From the NCBI RefSeq assembly GCF_006974125.1, contig NZ_CP037858.1, positions 930,001 to 994,000 on the forward strand: a DNA stretch of 64,000 nt. The letters run 5' to 3'. Below are positions 46,289 to 54,096 of the stretch, in pieces (the stretch's first letter is position 1; every line of letters begins with the position of its first letter). A program made the translations under genes and the position numbers. The stretch comes from Stenotrophomonas maltophilia (lineage in GTDB: Bacteria > Pseudomonadota > Gammaproteobacteria > Xanthomonadales > Xanthomonadaceae). The notes below the pieces were generated by a model, which was not told the DNA's origin, did no database searches, and saw only the letters and a list, made by a program, of their open reading frames with translations.

Positions 46289-47665
46289 ATGACCCTGCGC
46301 CTGCACAACAACCTGACTCGCCAGCTCGAACCGTTCACCCCGCTCGATCCGGCCTGTCCGACCCTGTATGTGTGCGGCCCCACGGTCTACAACTACGTGC
46401 ACATCGGCAACGCCCGTGGCCCGGTGGTGTTCGGGGTGCTGGCCGACCTGCTGCGGCGGCGTTTCGGCGCACTGCGCTACGCCCGCAACATCACCGACGT
46501 GGACGACAAGATCAACACCGCCGCGCGCGAGCAGGGGGTGCCGATCAGCACCATCACCGACAAGTTCGCCGCCGCCTACCGTGAAGACATGGCCGCGCTG
46601 GGCGTGGTGCCGCCGGACATCGAGCCGGAGGTGACCGCGCACATGCCGCAGATCATCACCATGATCGAGCAGCTGATCGCCAACTGCCATGCCTATGCCG
46701 CCGAGGGCCACGTGCTGTTCGCGGTGGCCAGCTTCGACGGCTACGGCAAGCTCTCGCGCCGTGACCCGGAAGAGATGCTGGCCGGCGCCCGCGTCGATGT
46801 CGCCCCCTACAAGCGCGATCCGGGCGATTTCGTGCTGTGGAAGCCGTCCACCGACGACCTGCCCGGCTGGGAATCGCCCTGGGGCCGTGGCCGCCCGGGC
46901 TGGCACATCGAATGCTCGGCGATGGCCGCCGCCCATCTGGGCGAGACCATCGACATCCATGCCGGCGGCGTCGACCTGCAGTTCCCGCACCACGAGAACG
47001 AGATCGCGCAGAGCGAATGCGCGCACGGCGGCAGGATCTTCGCCCGCTACTGGCTGCACAACGGCATGCTCAACTTCGGCGGCGCCAAGATGAGCAAGTC
47101 GCTGGGCAACATCGAGCGCGTGCATGACCTGGTGCGCCAGCATCCGCCGGAGGCACTGCGCCTGGCCCTGCTGTCGGCCCATTACCGGCAGCCGCTGGAC
47201 TGGTCCGATGGCCTGATCGAGCAGTCGGTGCGCACCCTGGACCGCCTGTACGGCACCCTGCGGGAACTGGCGTCGATCGAAGCCAGCGCGGTGATCCCGG
47301 CCACCGTCGAGGCGACCCTGGATGACGACCTGAACACCCCGCAGGCGCTGGCCGAAGTGGCCCGCATTGCCGCCGACGCGCGTCGTGCCACCGATCCGGC
47401 CGAACAGGCGCGCCTGAAGGGCGAGCTGCTCGGTGCGGGCCTGGCACTGGGCCTGCTGCAGGCCGATCCGGCGCAGTGGTTCGGTACCGCCGCCGGCGAT
47501 GATGGTGACGATTCGCGCATCCAGGGCCTGATCGACGAGCGCGCTGCGGCCAAGAAGGCGCGTGACTTTGCCCGTGCCGACGCCATCCGCGACCAGCTGG
47601 CCGCCGAAGGCATCGTGCTGGACGACACTCCGCAGGGCGTTCGCTGGTCGCGCAAGCGCGGCTGA
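46289..47665 (+). CDS. cysS: Cysteinyl-tRNA synthetase
   Basis: CysS charges tRNA-Cys. The 458-residue class I synthetase has HIGN ([11 protein letters not shown]), zinc ligands (CGPTVYN Cys; [20 protein letters not shown]) and KMSKS ([10 protein letters not shown]). ATG 46289 gives the normal N-terminus ([16 protein letters not shown]); the ORF opens 30 codons upstream in the palindrome region. Confidence 0.97.
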   Translation: MTLRLHNNLTRQLEPFTPLDPACPTLYVCGPTVYNYVHIGNARGPVVFGVLADLLRRRFGALRYARNITDVDDKINTAAREQGVPISTITDKFAAAYREDMAALGVVPPDIEPEVTAHMPQIITMIEQLIANCHAYAAEGHVLFAVASFDGYGKLSRRDPEEMLAGARVDVAPYKRDPGDFVLWKPSTDDLPGWESPWGRGRPGWHIECSAMAAAHLGETIDIHAGGVDLQFPHHENEIAQSECAHGGRIFARYWLHNGMLNFGGAKMSKSLGNIERVHDLVRQHPPEALRLALLSAHYRQPLDWSDGLIEQSVRTLDRLYGTLRELASIEASAVIPATVEATLDDDLNTPQALAEVARIAADARRATDPAEQARLKGELLGAGLALGLLQADPAQWFGTAAGDDGDDSRIQGLIDERAAAKKARDFARADAIRDQLAAEGIVLDDTPQGVRWSRKRG

Positions 47666-47719
47666 CCCGCCCTGCCCCGTGGCCGGCCTGCCGGCCACGC
47701 CCCCACTGTAGAGACTGTT

Positions 47720-48172
47720 GTGACCGACTCCCCGTTCCCGCTTGAACCCACCGCCGCCGAGGCCCAGACCGCCATCGCCGAGGAATTCGGCTTCTTCGGC
47801 GACTGGTCCGAGCGCTACCAGTACCTGATCGACCTCGGCCGCAAGCTGCCCGCCTTCCCGGACGAATGGAAGACCGAAGAGCACCGTCTGCTGGGCTGCC
47901 AGTCGATGGTCTGGATCGTGCCGGAAGGCAACGCGCAGTCACTGCGCTTCCACGCCATCAGTGATTCGGCCATCGTTTCCGGCCTGATCTTCCTGGCCCT
48001 GCGCGTGTACTCCGGGCGCTCGGCGCAGGAGATCCTGGATACCGAGCCCAGCTACATCCAGGACATCGGCCTGGCCCGTCACCTCTCACCCACCCGCAGC
48101 AACGGCGTGGCGGCGATGCTGGCGTTCATCCGCGAGACCGCGCAGGCCCAGCTGCAGCGCGACCCGTCGTGA
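47720..48172 (+). CDS. sufE: Fe-S/sulfur acceptor protein SufE
   Basis: SufE takes persulfide sulfur from a cysteine desulfurase such as SufS. The 150 residues contain the acceptor Cys in HRLLGCQSMVWI and the family helix GLIFLALRVYSGRSAQEIL. The start is GTG 47720, 54 bases after cysS. The stop overlaps the following MFS gene by 4 bases. No sufS is adjacent. Confidence 0.93.
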   Translation: MTDSPFPLEPTAAEAQTAIAEEFGFFGDWSERYQYLIDLGRKLPAFPDEWKTEEHRLLGCQSMVWIVPEGNAQSLRFHAISDSAIVSGLIFLALRVYSGRSAQEILDTEPSYIQDIGLARHLSPTRSNGVAAMLAFIRETAQAQLQRDPS

Positions 48173-49416
48173 GCGAGCCTGCCACAGCCGAAGACACCGC
48201 GCTGGGCCTGCTGTCCCGGCCCGGTTTCGCCAAGCTGCTGGCCTACCGCATCTTCGCGATGCTGTCCTACCAGGTGGTTGCGGTCACCGTCGGCTGGCAC
48301 ATCTACGAAGTCACCCGCAATCCGTTCTCGCTGGGCCTGGTGGGCCTGGCCGAGGTGCTGCCGTTCTTCTGCGTGGCCCCGTTCGCTGGCTATCTGGTCG
48401 ATCACCTGCCACGGCGCCGGCTGGGCATGGTGGCCTGTTCCGGGCTGATCGCCACGGCGCTGGTGCTGACCGGCGTTGCCACGGGTTGGCTGCCGTTTGA
48501 AGGGGTATGGCCGATCTATGCGGCCATCGCCCTGACCGGCATGGTCCGTGCGTTCCTGTCGCCGATCTACAACGCACTGTTCGCCCGCGTGCTGGCGCGC
48601 GATCAGTTCGCGCGCGGTGCCGGGCTCGGCGCAGTGGTGTTCCAGGCCGGCATGGTCGCCGGCCCAGCGCTGGGCGGCGTGCTGGTCGGCTTCGGCGGCA
48701 AGGGCCTGTCCTATGCCGTGGCTACCGGCTTCGCACTGGTGGCGATGGCCTGCCTGGCCACGCTGAAAGTGGAAGAGCCTGTGCACACCGGTCCAGCTGC
48801 ACCGATCTTCAAGAGCATCGCCGAGGGTGCGCGCTTCGTGGTCGGCAACCGGATCATGGTCGGTGCCATGGCGCTGGACATGTTCTCGGTGCTGCTGGGC
48901 GGCGTGGTGGCGATGCTGCCTGCGTTCCTGCACGAAATCCTGCACCACGGCCCGGAAGGCCTGGGCATCCTGCGCGCGATGCCGGCGCTGGGTTCGGTGT
49001 GCGTAGGCCTGTGGCTGGCCCGCCACCCACTGCACCGCAATGCCGGCCGCGTACTGCTGTTCGCGGTGGCCGGGTTCGGCCTGTGCGTGATCAGCTTCGG
49101 CCTGTCGCAGCACTTCTGGCTGTCGGCGCTGATCCTGCTGTTCTACGGGGCCTTCGACGGCGTCTCGGTGGTGATCCGCTCGACCATCCTGCAGCTGGCC
49201 ACGCCGGAAGAGATGCGCGGTCGCGTGTCGTCGATCAACGGCATCTTCATCAGTTCGTCCAACGAGCTGGGCGCGTTCTATGCCGGCACGATGGCCAAGC
49301 TGCTCGGTCTGGTACCGGCAGTGGTGCTGGGTGGGTTCGCGGTGCTGAGCGTGGCCGGGATCACGGCGTGGAAGAACCCGACGCTGCGGAAACTGAATTT
49401 GCGTGATCTGCAATGA
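48169..49416 (+). CDS. MFS transporter, DHA3/EntS-like
   Basis: The 415-residue protein has 12 membrane segments. The pattern RIFAMLSYQVVAVTVGWHIYEVTRNPFSLGLVGLAEVLPF and PEEMRGRVSSINGIFISSSNELGAF is that of the DHA3 exporters (EntS, MefA-type). Cargo is unknown. It starts with GTG overlapping the sufE stop, so it is coupled to an Fe-S assembly gene; a link to siderophore or metal export would be speculation. Confidence 0.88.
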   Translation: MSEPATAEDTALGLLSRPGFAKLLAYRIFAMLSYQVVAVTVGWHIYEVTRNPFSLGLVGLAEVLPFFCVAPFAGYLVDHLPRRRLGMVACSGLIATALVLTGVATGWLPFEGVWPIYAAIALTGMVRAFLSPIYNALFARVLARDQFARGAGLGAVVFQAGMVAGPALGGVLVGFGGKGLSYAVATGFALVAMACLATLKVEEPVHTGPAAPIFKSIAEGARFVVGNRIMVGAMALDMFSVLLGGVVAMLPAFLHEILHHGPEGLGILRAMPALGSVCVGLWLARHPLHRNAGRVLLFAVAGFGLCVISFGLSQHFWLSALILLFYGAFDGVSVVIRSTILQLATPEEMRGRVSSINGIFISSSNELGAFYAGTMAKLLGLVPAVVLGGFAVLSVAGITAWKNPTLRKLNLRDLQ

Positions 49417-49488
49417 CCCCGCGGAGAGCGCGTTCGGCGGCGCCAGGCGTTTGACTGGCCTCGTCACTTTCCCTAGATGAATGGGTTT

Positions 49489-49520
49489 GTCACTTTCTTT
49501 GCGCGCGCAAAGAAAGTAAC
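49489..49520. repeat. 32-bp palindrome
   Basis: GTCACTTTCTTTGCGC and GCGCAAAGAAAGTAAC are reverse complements with a single mismatch and no loop. It lies 73 bp after the MFS stop codon. Confidence 0.85.
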
Positions 49521-49708
49521 CAAAGAAACGCGCCGCCATCTACGAGCCGGTGCTGCGCACCGGTGCCCTGTGCTCCTCGGTGAATCAGGGGACGGCGCCG
49601 AACTCGCTGCGCTCAAACAGCGGCACCTCTTCGCCCCTGATTCCCCTGCGGTGCTCGGCTCGCTACAAGGCGGTCCCAACAGCCGCGAGCACACGCACGA
49701 CCGTTCCT

Positions 49709-49733
49709 GATAGAGCCAAGCCATGCTTGGCTG
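49709..49733 (+). repeat. SMAG-like palindrome (GATAG head)
   Basis: The palindrome GCCAAGCCATGCTTGGC follows GATAGA rather than GTAGA, so this is a degenerate copy. Confidence 0.6.
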
Positions 49734-49758
49734 CTTTTGCTTTTGCTTTTGCTTTTGC
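49733..49758. repeat. GCTTTT hexanucleotide array
   Basis: Four perfect GCTTTT units plus GC stand in tandem. Such arrays are prone to slippage, but no credible gene reads through it. Confidence 0.85.
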
Positions 49759-49837
49759 TCTTCCTTGCCCTCCGGCTTCGGCCTGAGCCGAGCGTGGGCC
49801 CGGCTTTACAGCAACCGCGCGAGCAGGAAACCGTCGA

Positions 49838-49943
49838 GAGCCTGCGGGTGGGTCCGGGCAGGACCGTCCGCGGCATGGATGCCGCGGCCGAGCTTGCAGG
49901 GATGTACTTGCAGCGTGTCCTGCCCGGACCCACCCGCAGGCTC
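49838..49943. repeat. 27-bp inverted repeat with inner hairpin
   Basis: GAGCCTGCGGGTGGGTCCGG (49838 on) is matched perfectly by the arm ending at 49943; each arm is 27 bp. Inside lies the 9-bp hairpin CCGCGGCAT/ATGCCGCGG (49868-49887) and GGGATGTACTTGCAGCGT, a phrase I recall from dispersed repeats in Xanthomonas and Pseudomonas. Confidence 0.9.
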
Positions 49944-49993
49944 CACCCGATACCCCGAAGGCGCTGCTCTACACAGCCAACTCGAACCCAACA

Positions 49994-50019
49994 AAAAACC
50001 CGGCCGAGGCCGGGTTTTT
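49994..50019 (-). terminator. Terminator of the dksA-like gene
   Basis: AAAAACCCGGC and GCCGGGTTTTT flank a 4-base loop, and T tracts occur on both strands. It is 26 bases beyond the stop codon of the minus-strand gene. Confidence 0.9.
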
Positions 50020-50044
50020 CGCATGACCAGATAACAACCGGGAA

Positions 50045-51274
50045 TCAGTCGCCCTGCTGCTTCTGCAGATGCTCCCAACGCTCCTGGGCGTCGATGGTGC
50101 GCTCGGCGGTCAGGCGCGCTTCCAGGCGCTCCAGGCCGATTTCTTCGCCGGTGTCGACGCAGTAGCCGTAGTCACCTGCTTCCAGGCGCTTGAGGGTGCT
50201 GTCGATCTTGCCGATCAGCTTGCGGTAGCGGTCGCGGGTACGCAGTTCCAGCGAGTTCTCGGTCTCGCGGGTCGCACGCTCGGCTTCGTCGCCGATGTCA
50301 CGCACTTCCTCGCGCAGGTTCTCGATGGTCTGCTTGGACTCTTCCACCAGGTCCGCACGCCAGTTCTGCAGGCGCTGGCGGAAGTACTCCTGCTGCAGCG
50401 AGCTCATGTATTCCTCTTCCGAGGACGGCTTGTAGCCAGCCGGCAGGATCGGGCGGCCGGTGGCCTCGTCGGTCTTGTACTCGACCACCTTGTACTTGCT
50501 GCGCGGGGCCGGTGCCGCCGAGCGGGCGGCGACGGCCACGGCAACCTTGCCGACAGGGCGCGACACGGTCTTCGGGGCGGAATCGGATTTCACGGCGGTT
50601 TTGGCAGGCGATTTCGAAACGGGCACGGGATTCTTGGATTGCGGGGCCTTCGAAGCGGCAGGAGCGGCGGCCGGGGCCGGCTTGGAGGCCGGCTGGGCTG
50701 CTGCCACTGCCACGGTCTTGGCCGGGACAGGCTTGGCCGGAGCCGGCTTGGCAGCTGGCTTCGGTGCGGACTTCACTACTGGGACCGGGGTCGGCTTGAC
50801 GGCCGGCGCGGCAACATTCTTGGCAACCTTCTTTACAGCGGCAGGCGTGGCAACCGGTTTAGCTGCAGCGACCTTCTTTGCCGCGGGCTTGGCGACCGGC
50901 TTGGCTGCAGCCTTCTTCACCACCGCCTTCGGCGCCGGCTTGGCTGCTGCCTTCTTCGCCACCGGCTTGGCGGCGGCCTTCTTCACCGGCGCGGCCTTGC
51001 TGGCGGTTTTCTTCACCACCGGCGCCTTCTTGCTGGCAGCGGCAGGCTTGGCCTTGGCGGGCGCAGCGGCCTTCTTCGCCACCGGCTTGGTTGCCTTGAC
51101 CGGCGTTTTCTTTGCGGTGGCCTTCCTGGCCGCCGGTTGCGAGGACGCTGCCTTGGTCGCCGGCTTGCTGGCCGGTTTCCTGGCAACGGGCTTTGCCGCC
51201 AACTTCTTCACAACAGGCTTGGCGGTTTTCTTGGCGGCCGTTGCGGCCTTCTTTGCAGTTTTTTTAGCAGCCAC
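50045..51274 (-). CDS. dksA: DksA-family RNA polymerase-binding protein with histone H1-like N-terminal region
   Basis: DksA acts in the RNA polymerase secondary channel with ppGpp. Residues 1 to about 255 are a Lys/Ala/Pro-rich repeat region (KKAAAKPVAK-like), as in histone H1-like AlgP proteins, and should bind DNA. Residues about 275-409 are DksA: the coiled coil (SLQQEYFRQRLQNWRADLVEESKQTIENL), then GDYGYCVDTGEEIGLERLEARLTAERTIDAQE. Only one of the four zinc Cys remains (C-T-T-A pattern), as in cysteine-poor DksA forms. Length is 409 against about 150 in E. coli. The start is GTG with AAGGAAGAG upstream; TATAAA at about 51320 on the minus strand may be the -10 box. Confidence 0.9.
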   Translation of the reverse strand: MAAKKTAKKAATAAKKTAKPVVKKLAAKPVARKPASKPATKAASSQPAARKATAKKTPVKATKPVAKKAAAPAKAKPAAASKKAPVVKKTASKAAPVKKAAAKPVAKKAAAKPAPKAVVKKAAAKPVAKPAAKKVAAAKPVATPAAVKKVAKNVAAPAVKPTPVPVVKSAPKPAAKPAPAKPVPAKTVAVAAAQPASKPAPAAAPAASKAPQSKNPVPVSKSPAKTAVKSDSAPKTVSRPVGKVAVAVAARSAAPAPRSKYKVVEYKTDEATGRPILPAGYKPSSEEEYMSSLQQEYFRQRLQNWRADLVEESKQTIENLREEVRDIGDEAERATRETENSLELRTRDRYRKLIGKIDSTLKRLEAGDYGYCVDTGEEIGLERLEARLTAERTIDAQERWEHLQKQQGD

Positions 51275-51394
51275 GAAACGCTCTTCCTTGGATTCCCCGG
51301 GGCCCGGGAAAGCGGGCCTTTATAGCCTACCCGACCCGCAGCAGCAACCTCAGCGACCCTGCTCCATTCAGTCCTGGAGCCAAGCCAGCCAAGG

Positions 51395-51491
51395 GGCGGT
51401 CCGACGAACACGGACCGCCTTGCGCGGTACGGAACCTGGCCAGCACCCGAGAGTGCTGGTACCGGTCGCAGGCCATCGGCGACATGCGACC
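51395..51491. other. Three successive perfect hairpins between dksA and yidD
   Basis: GGCGGTCCG/CGGACCGCC (51395-51419), CCAGCAC/GTGCTGG (51440-51459) and GGTCGCA/TGCGACC (51464-51491) follow each other within 97 bases. No coding frame is credible here. It may be a small RNA or a dksA leader; no known RNA family was recognised. Confidence 0.45.
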
Positions 51492-51521
51492 AACGGCCCA
51501 TCCTGCACAAATGCGGCCTTC

Positions 51522-51540
51522 ATGCCAACTGGCATAAGAT
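51522..51540. promoter_or_regulatory. Operator-like palindrome and -10 box of yidD
   Basis: ATGCCA-AC-TGGCAT (51522-51535) is a perfect palindrome that runs into TAAGAT (51535-51540). TAAGAT ends six bases before the yidD GTG, consistent with a leaderless mRNA. A regulator bound here would block the promoter. Confidence 0.5.
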
Positions 51541-51546
51541 GACTGG

Positions 51547-51801
51547 GTGATCTCGCGCCTGCTCATCGCCCTGCTGCGCTTCTACAAGCGCTTCATCAGC
51601 CCCTTGCTGGGGCCACGCTGCCGTTTCGTGCCGAGCTGTTCTGAATACGCGATGGAAGCCATCTCGCGGCACGGACCGCTGCGCGGCAGCTGGCTGGCTG
51701 CGCGCCGGCTCGGTCGCTGCCACCCGTTCCATCCCGGCGGCTTCGACCCCGTGCCCGAGTCTCCCAACGCCCCCTCTTGCCGTTGCACAGGAAAACACTG
51801 A
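51547..51801 (+). CDS. yidD: Membrane protein insertion efficiency factor YidD
   Basis: YidD is a small amphipathic protein at the inner membrane that aids YidC-dependent insertion. The 84 residues contain [29 protein letters not shown], with the conserved Cys pair, and [12 protein letters not shown] 51547 is chosen from family length; no ribosome site is present. It is not next to rpmH-rnpA-yidC as in most genomes, but is followed by dihydroorotase. Confidence 0.92.
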   Translation: MISRLLIALLRFYKRFISPLLGPRCRFVPSCSEYAMEAISRHGPLRGSWLAARRLGRCHPFHPGGFDPVPESPNAPSCRCTGKH

Positions 51802-51802
51802 C

Positions 51803-53149
51803 ATGTCCTCCACCCTCATCACCAACGCCCGCATGGTCAACGAAGGCCGCACCTTCGACGGCGACCTACGCATCGAGAACGGCCGCATCGCGCAGATCGG
51901 CAGTGGGCTGGCGCCGCGCGACGGCGAGCAGGTGGTGGACGCGGCCGGACGCTGGCTGCTGCCCGGCATGATCGATGACCAGGTGCACTTCCGCGAACCG
52001 GGCCTGACCCACAAGGGCGACATCGCCAGCGAGTCGGCGGCGGCCGTGGCCGGTGGCCTGACCAGCTTCATGGACATGCCCAACACCAACCCGCCGACGC
52101 TGGATTCGACCATCCTGGAGGCCAAGTACGAGCTCGCGCGCGGCCGCGCCTGGGCCAACTACGGCTTCTACCACGGTGCCAGCAATGACAACCTGGACGC
52201 GATCCGCGCCCTGGACCCGAAGAAGGCCCCGGGCGTGAAGGTGTTCATGGGTGCCTCCACCGGCAACATGCTGGTCGACAACCCGGAAACGCTGGATGCG
52301 ATCTTCCGCGAATGCCCGACCCCGATCATCACGCACTGCGAAGACACGCCGATGATCGATGCCAACCTGAAGGCCTTCCAGGAAAAGTACGGCGACGCGC
52401 TGACCCCGGACATGCACCCGGACATCCGCTCGCGCGAGGCCTGCATCAAGTCCACCCGCCTGGCGATGTCGCTGGCGCGCAAGCACGGCACCCGCCTGCA
52501 CGTGCTGCACATCTCCACCGCCGATGAGCTGGCGCTGTTCGAGAAGGGCCCGCTGATCCGTGCCGACGGCAGCCGCAAGCAGATCACCGCCGAGACCTGC
52601 GTGCACTTCCTGCACTTCGCGCGCCCGGATTACGCGACCAAGGGCAACCTGATCAAATGCAACCCGGCGATCAAGGAAGTGTCCGACCGCGAAGCGATCA
52701 CCGCCGCGCTGGCCGACGACGTGCTGGACGTGCTGGCCACCGACCACGCGCCGCACACCTGGGAAGAGAAGCAGAAGCCCTACGCGCAGGCGCCGTCGGG
52801 TCTGCCGCTGGTGCAGTACGCACTGGTGGCCGCGTTGGAGCGCGTGCACGAAGGCAAGCTGACCCGCGAACAGGTGGTGCAGAAATTCGCACACGCGCCG
52901 GCACAGCTGTTCGACGTGGAAGAGCGCGGCTTCCTGCGCGAAGGCTACTTCGCCGACCTGGTGCTGGTGGAAGACGTGCCGTTCACCGTCAAGCGCGAGG
53001 ACGTACTTTCCAAGTGTGGTTGGTCGCCGTTTGAAGGCACCACCTTCCGTTCGCGCGTGGCCTCGACCTGGGTCAACGGCCAGCTGGTGTGGGACGGCAG
53101 CACGCTGGTGGGCCAGCCCGCTGGCCAGCGCATGACCTACGACCGCTGA
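51803..53149 (+). CDS. pyrC: Dihydroorotase (type I, allantoinase-like)
   Basis: The enzyme cyclises carbamoyl aspartate to dihydroorotate in pyrimidine synthesis. The 448-residue amidohydrolase has the carboxylated-Lys segment GVKVFMGASTGNM, HCEDTP, LHISTADE and DHAPHTWEEK. The first metal motif reads DDQVHFREPG, with Gln where most members have His (HxH). This variant is found in a subgroup that also occurs in Bacteroidetes. It shares one base with the next gene (TGATG). Confidence 0.92.
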   Translation: MSSTLITNARMVNEGRTFDGDLRIENGRIAQIGSGLAPRDGEQVVDAAGRWLLPGMIDDQVHFREPGLTHKGDIASESAAAVAGGLTSFMDMPNTNPPTLDSTILEAKYELARGRAWANYGFYHGASNDNLDAIRALDPKKAPGVKVFMGASTGNMLVDNPETLDAIFRECPTPIITHCEDTPMIDANLKAFQEKYGDALTPDMHPDIRSREACIKSTRLAMSLARKHGTRLHVLHISTADELALFEKGPLIRADGSRKQITAETCVHFLHFARPDYATKGNLIKCNPAIKEVSDREAITAALADDVLDVLATDHAPHTWEEKQKPYAQAPSGLPLVQYALVAALERVHEGKLTREQVVQKFAHAPAQLFDVEERGFLREGYFADLVLVEDVPFTVKREDVLSKCGWSPFEGTTFRSRVASTWVNGQLVWDGSTLVGQPAGQRMTYDR

Positions 53150-53997
53150 TGCGTCCGGCTCTGATGATCGGGGCGCTGCTGTTGGCCGCGCCCCTGCTCA
53201 GCGTACCGGCGGCGCAGGCCCAGGATGGCATCGGCAGCCTGATCGACAGCCGCGTGGTATTCCCGGCCAGCGCGTCGCAGGGCGCGCTGGTGATCGGCAA
53301 GGTGCCCGCCGGCAGCCGCGTGCAGTACGCCGGCCGCCAGCTGCGGGTGAGCAGCTACGGCAGCGTGGTGTTCGGCATCGGCCGCGACGAAAAGGGTCCG
53401 CTGCGCGTACAGGTGCAACGCCCCGACGGTGGCAGCGAGACCGCCACCATCACCGTGACCCCGCGCGACTGGCCCACCGAGCGCGTCAACGGCGTGCCCC
53501 CGAAGACGGTCAATCCGCCGCCGGCCATTGCCGAACGGATCAAGCGCGAACAGGCGCAGGTGACCGCCGCGCGTGCCCGCGATGATGACCGCACCGACTT
53601 CACCCAGACCTTCATCTGGCCGGTGCAGGGCCGCATCAGCGGCCGCTTCGGCAATGCGCGCGTGTACAACGGCCAGCCCGGTGCCGGCCATTCCGGCATG
53701 GATATCGCGGTGCCGACCGGCACTCCGGTGAAGGCACCGGCCGCCGGCATCGTCACCTTCGCCGGCCCGGACCTGTACCTGACCGGCGGCACGCTGCTGC
53801 TCGACCACGGGTTCGGGGTCAGTTCCAACTTCCTGCACCTGTCGCGCATCGACGTGAAGGTGGGTGACCGTGTCGAGCAGGGCCAGGTGATTGCGGCGGT
53901 CGGCGCCACCGGCCGCGCCACCGGCCCGCACCTGCACTGGGGCATGAACTGGTTCGACACCCGCATCGACCCGCTGCTGGTACTGGAGCGGAAGTAA
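53149..53997 (+). CDS. M23-family peptidase (LytM domain), secreted
   Basis: The 282-residue protein has a signal peptide (MRPALMIGALLLAAPLLSVPAAQA), a beta-rich N-terminal domain (about 35-105) and a LytM/M23 domain (about 155-280). Zinc ligands are visible: the first His and Asp in HSGMDIAVP, and HLH in GPHLHWGM. It should cut peptidoglycan cross-links or be a cell-wall regulator. It is coupled to pyrC by a one-base overlap. Confidence 0.92.
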   Translation: MRPALMIGALLLAAPLLSVPAAQAQDGIGSLIDSRVVFPASASQGALVIGKVPAGSRVQYAGRQLRVSSYGSVVFGIGRDEKGPLRVQVQRPDGGSETATITVTPRDWPTERVNGVPPKTVNPPPAIAERIKREQAQVTAARARDDDRTDFTQTFIWPVQGRISGRFGNARVYNGQPGAGHSGMDIAVPTGTPVKAPAAGIVTFAGPDLYLTGGTLLLDHGFGVSSNFLHLSRIDVKVGDRVEQGQVIAAVGATGRATGPHLHWGMNWFDTRIDPLLVLERK

Positions 53998-54011
53998 CGC
54001 GCGTGTGGTTT

Positions 54012-54074
54012 CGCCGGGCATGGCCCGGCGCTCGCCGGTCAACGCGCTCGGTAGCGCCGGGCCATTCCCGGCGG
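54012..54074. repeat. SMAG pair after the M23 gene
   Basis: A minus-oriented CGCCGGGCATGGCCCGGCG palindrome (from 54012) is followed by a plus copy with a GTAG head at 54051 (GTAGCGCCGGGCCATTCCCG). Confidence 0.82.
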
Positions 54075-54096
54075 ACAAGGAAACAAGGAACGTTGC

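Larger units (their letters stand above)
49417..50044. other. Gene-free island of nested palindromes
   Basis: These 628 bases hold no gene I trust. In order they contain a 32-bp palindrome (49489-49520), a CCGGTGC/GCACCGG hairpin (49547-49563), a 9-bp inverted repeat AATCAGGGG/CCCCTGATT (49583-49642), a SMAG-like copy (49709-49733), a GCTTTT hexamer array (49733-49758), a 27-bp inverted repeat with an inner hairpin (49838-49943) and the dksA terminator. Short frames here (49477-49710, 49723-50034) lack ribosome sites and reflect the repeats. Confidence 0.7.

Noticed and set aside
49477..49710. 77-codon frame starting MNGFVTFFARAKKVTK
   Set aside because: It begins in the 32-bp palindrome and lacks a ribosome site. 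Similar frames recur in xanthomonad genomes as by-products of this repeat, so I treat it as non-coding.
49723..50034. 103-codon frame with a (CF)n stretch
   Set aside because: The CF repeats come from the GCTTTT array, and the rest runs through the 27-bp inverted repeat and a terminator.
51300..51546. 6S RNA, SRP RNA or RNase P RNA in the hairpin-rich gap
   Set aside because: None of the conserved cores of these RNAs could be matched by eye.
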